Source of the DNA: Cyclobacteriaceae bacterium
Lineage (GTDB): Bacteria > Bacteroidota > Bacteroidia > Cytophagales > Cyclobacteriaceae
Direction: 5' to 3'
NCBI GenBank assembly: GCA_013140395.1
Contig: JABFSY010000477.1
Coordinates: forward strand, 1 to 8,066
DNA: 8,066 bases
Of this stretch, positions 6,416 to 8,066 are shown piece by piece (within the stretch, counting starts at the first letter, position 1; each line of letters begins with the position of its first letter). The notes beneath the pieces are model-generated. The model had not been told where the DNA came from. It searched no databases and was given only the letters and a program-made list of their open reading frames with translations. The position numbers and the translations under genes are program-made.

Positions 6416-7699
6416 TCAAATAAACTCCAAAATCGTTTCTAACCCAACGCCCCGCGAAGCCTTGATTAGTATCGTGGCATTTTGAATGTGATCCACCTTC
6501 AGTTCTTCGATAAGTAAATCTTTCGTTTCAAAATAGTTGGCTTCCGCAAATTCCTCTTTGGCAAACCGCGAAAGTTTTCCACACAGATAAACAGTATCGA
6601 AATTCTTTGATTTCAACAACTGCCCAAGGTTTCGGTGTTCAAATTCAGCCTCGTCTTCCAACTCAAACATATCACCTACGATAGCTACTTTGTTTGTTGC
6701 TTTTATTGCTGCCAAACTCTCAATGGCTGCTTGCATGGAACTCGGGTTGGCATTATAGGCATCCAATATGATGGTATTGCTTCCTTTGTTTATTTTTTGC
6801 GAGCGCATGTTGCCCGGTATATACTCGGCCACAGCTTGATGAGCATCTACCTCAGGTACTTCAAAGAATTTGCCAATGCAAAGTGCCACAGCAATATTCT
6901 CAAAATTGTAACTACCCACCAATTGACTGTTAACTATACCACCATTTTCAGCTTTGATTTTCACAAACGGATCAGCGCCCAGTAACTCACAATGAAAGTA
7001 GTCGCCCGTTGCAGGATAGAAAATCGGGTTTTTAAATCGCTTTGCCATATTGGCCAAAATCGGGTTTTGAGAGTTTATGAAAACGACCCCATCCTGTGTG
7101 ATCAAATGTTGATACAACTCTGACTTTCCGCGAATGATGTTTTCAAAGCCGCCAAACGTGCCAATGTGCGCCTTGCCAATATTGGTGATAAAACCATGAG
7201 TGGGCTTAGCAATCGAACTTAGCAACGCAATTTCTCCAACATGATTTGCGCCCATCTCGATAATTGCTAACTCAACGGAAGAATCAATGGATAAAATGGT
7301 AAGCGGTACACCAATATGATTATTTAGGTTCCCCTTCGTTGCCAGTGTTCTAAATTTTTTGCTCAACACCGCGTTTAACAATTCCTTGCTGGTGGTTTTT
7401 CCATTCGACCCGGTGAGGCCAATGACTGGGATTTTTAGTTGATCGCGATGATACATTGCCAATTGTTGCAAAGCGGTCAGTCCATCTTGTACCAAAATGG
7501 TTTGCTCTCCGATTACATATTCCTTTTCGTCCACTACCGCGTAACTTGCTCCCTTGGCAATTGCTTCTTGAGCAAATGCATTCGCGTTGTATTTCGGTCC
7601 TTTGATTGCAAAAAAGAGGGAGCCTGGAGCAATTTGTCGAGTGTCAGTGGAAACCTTGCCACTTTTTAGGTAGAGCTGGTATAGAGAGGCGATATCCAT
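6416..7699 (-). CDS. murF: UDP-MurNAc-tripeptide--D-alanyl-D-alanine ligase
   Basis: A 427-residue cytoplasmic Mur ligase that adds D-Ala-D-Ala to the UDP-MurNAc-tripeptide, completing the pentapeptide precursor of peptidoglycan. Three domains are seen. The N-terminal substrate domain (about 1-90) has STDTRQIAPGSLFFAIKG at 17-34. The ATPase domain has P-loop TGSNGKTT (96-103), GNLNNHIGVP (123-132), EMGANHVGEI (148-157), NIGKAHIGTFGG (173-184) and GKSELY (191-196), whose Lys192 is the likely carbamylated lysine. The C-terminal domain has DAYNANPSSM (313-322), GDMFELE (342-348) and KASRGVGLE (413-421). Slightly short against the roughly 450-residue E. coli enzyme but complete. It starts at MDIASLYQLY with no Shine-Dalgarno sequence, 46 bases after a perfect -7 box. 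Its stop is 6 bases from that of the convergent yceI-like gene, with no terminator hairpin between. Confidence 0.97.
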   Translation of the reverse strand: MDIASLYQLYLKSGKVSTDTRQIAPGSLFFAIKGPKYNANAFAQEAIAKGASYAVVDEKEYVIGEQTILVQDGLTALQQLAMYHRDQLKIPVIGLTGSNGKTTSKELLNAVLSKKFRTLATKGNLNNHIGVPLTILSIDSSVELAIIEMGANHVGEIALLSSIAKPTHGFITNIGKAHIGTFGGFENIIRGKSELYQHLITQDGVVFINSQNPILANMAKRFKNPIFYPATGDYFHCELLGADPFVKIKAENGGIVNSQLVGSYNFENIAVALCIGKFFEVPEVDAHQAVAEYIPGNMRSQKINKGSNTIILDAYNANPSSMQAAIESLAAIKATNKVAIVGDMFELEDEAEFEHRNLGQLLKSKNFDTVYLCGKLSRFAKEEFAEANYFETKDLLIEELKVDHIQNATILIKASRGVGLETILEFI

Positions 7700-7734
7700 A
7701 ATTGATTGCAGTGGGCTAAAGCTAAAAATTCAAT

Positions 7735-7754
7735 TTATCTTGCTGCAAAGATAA
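7735..7754. repeat. Palindrome in the murF divergent promoter region
   Basis: TTATCTT (7735-7741) and AAGATAA (7748-7754) are perfect 7-base inverted arms around GCTGCA. The centre is about equally far from the murF start (7699) and the start of the opposite gene (7788). The minus-strand -7 box of murF lies inside it, and the plus strand carries the weaker TATCTTGC. It may be an operator or simply two back-to-back promoter boxes. Confidence 0.55.
7746..7753 (-). promoter_or_regulatory. Probable -7 box of the murF promoter
   Basis: Minus strand TATCTTTG is a perfect match to the Bacteroidota -7 consensus TAnnTTTG and is followed by CA, as is frequent. It predicts a leader of about 40 bases before the murF ATG. 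The -33 region has only GTG in place of TTG at a short distance (17 bases), so the upstream element is weak. Confidence 0.5.
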
Positions 7755-7787
7755 CAGGCATCGGTCGATCCACGTTTTAAACCAGGT

Positions 7788-8066
7788 ATGTATAAACGTT
7801 TTTATTGGTTAAGTCTGTTTTTGCTAGCTGGCAGCTTTTGTCAGGCTCAGTTCACATACAAACTAGATCAGACCATTAAAGGTGAAATTGAAGGCAAGGG
7901 ACTAGGCTTAATGTGGGCAGGTGGGCTAAATGCAGCCCAGGTAAATACGATGGATATAAATCAAGACGGCCTTCAGGATGTCGTTGTTTTTGATCGGACC
8001 GCCAACAAAGTAATCACTTACCTGGCTCAAGGCAATGCACTTCAATACGCGCCTGACTATGAATCG
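7788..8066 (+). CDS. Exported FG-GAP/VCBS-repeat protein, N-terminus (partial)
   Basis: The reading frame is open from the ATG at 7788 through the window end: 93 codons. It starts with a signal peptide (MYKRF, hydrophobic 6-17, probable cut near Q19-A20-Q21). After a short beta-rich stretch comes GGLNAAQVNTMDINQDGLQD (45-64), where Asp56, Asn58, Asp60 and Asp64 form the calcium-binding loop DxNxDGxxD of an FG-GAP/VCBS blade, followed by VVVFDRTANKVITYL. In Bacteroidota such proteins are usually large, surface-exposed or secreted, built of several blades, and often carry a C-terminal type IX secretion sorting domain; that end is outside the window, so this is inference. It is divergent from murF across an 88-base spacer. 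No Shine-Dalgarno sequence is visible (CCAGGT precedes the ATG). Confidence 0.8.
   Translation, partial: MYKRFYWLSLFLLAGSFCQAQFTYKLDQTIKGEIEGKGLGLMWAGGLNAAQVNTMDINQDGLQDVVVFDRTANKVITYLAQGNALQYAPDYES

Noticed and set aside
6635..6985. Plus-strand open frame of 116 codons within murF
   Set aside because: It is antisense to conserved murF motifs and rich in Cys, Tyr and His, as is usual for reverse-frame translations.
1..8066. CRISPR array, tRNA, rRNA, insertion sequence or defence island
   Set aside because: No regularly spaced identical repeats, cloverleaf-like elements, transposase or defence motifs were found; the genes are mostly housekeeping.

Overview
The window is ordinary, densely packed chromosomal DNA of moderate GC from a member of the Bacteroidota, most likely a Cytophagales-type bacterium. 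The evidence is the gene order purH-mreB-mreC-mreD-mrdA (from memory a common arrangement in that phylum), Bacteroidota-type -7 promoter boxes (TAnnTTTG), few Shine-Dalgarno sequences, signal peptides ending in C/A-A-Q, and a secreted FG-GAP/VCBS-type protein at the right edge. The taxon is inferred from these features, not from a database match.

Left part (1-4052, all minus strand, so transcribed right to left): purH (last two steps of IMP synthesis), a 96-base spacer, then the rod-shape cluster mreB, mreC, mreD and the first 19 codons of mrdA (PBP2). mreB and mreC are 4 bases apart. mreC/mreD and mreD/mrdA each overlap by an ATGA, which points to one translationally coupled transcript for the elongasome. 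mreB has its own good ribosome binding site.

Middle (4053-5866): a nitrilase-superfamily amidase (omega-amidase/YafV type) and a DUF2461 protein, both minus strand. The spacers on either side of the amidase carry AT-rich TTTTCAAAT-type inverted repeats. One of them creates a false N-terminal extension of the amidase reading frame; the true start is placed at 4985.

Right part (5867-8066): a secreted YceI-family lipid-binding-like protein on the plus strand, convergent with murF (minus strand, only 6 bases between the stop codons), then an 88-base divergent promoter region containing a near-perfect palindrome, then the first 93 codons of an exported calcium-binding-repeat protein that runs off the window.

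Together, murF (peptidoglycan precursor), mreBCD (cytoskeletal scaffold and membrane partners) and mrdA (transpeptidase) concern cell-wall growth, and purH supplies purine nucleotides. No stretch longer than 300 bases lacks a gene; the spacers are 96, 96, 134, 87, 6 and 88 bases. I see no RNA gene, insertion sequence, CRISPR array or phage gene, and no convincing new multi-gene system. The most unusual items are the dispersed repeats around the amidase and the palindromic divergent promoter beside murF.
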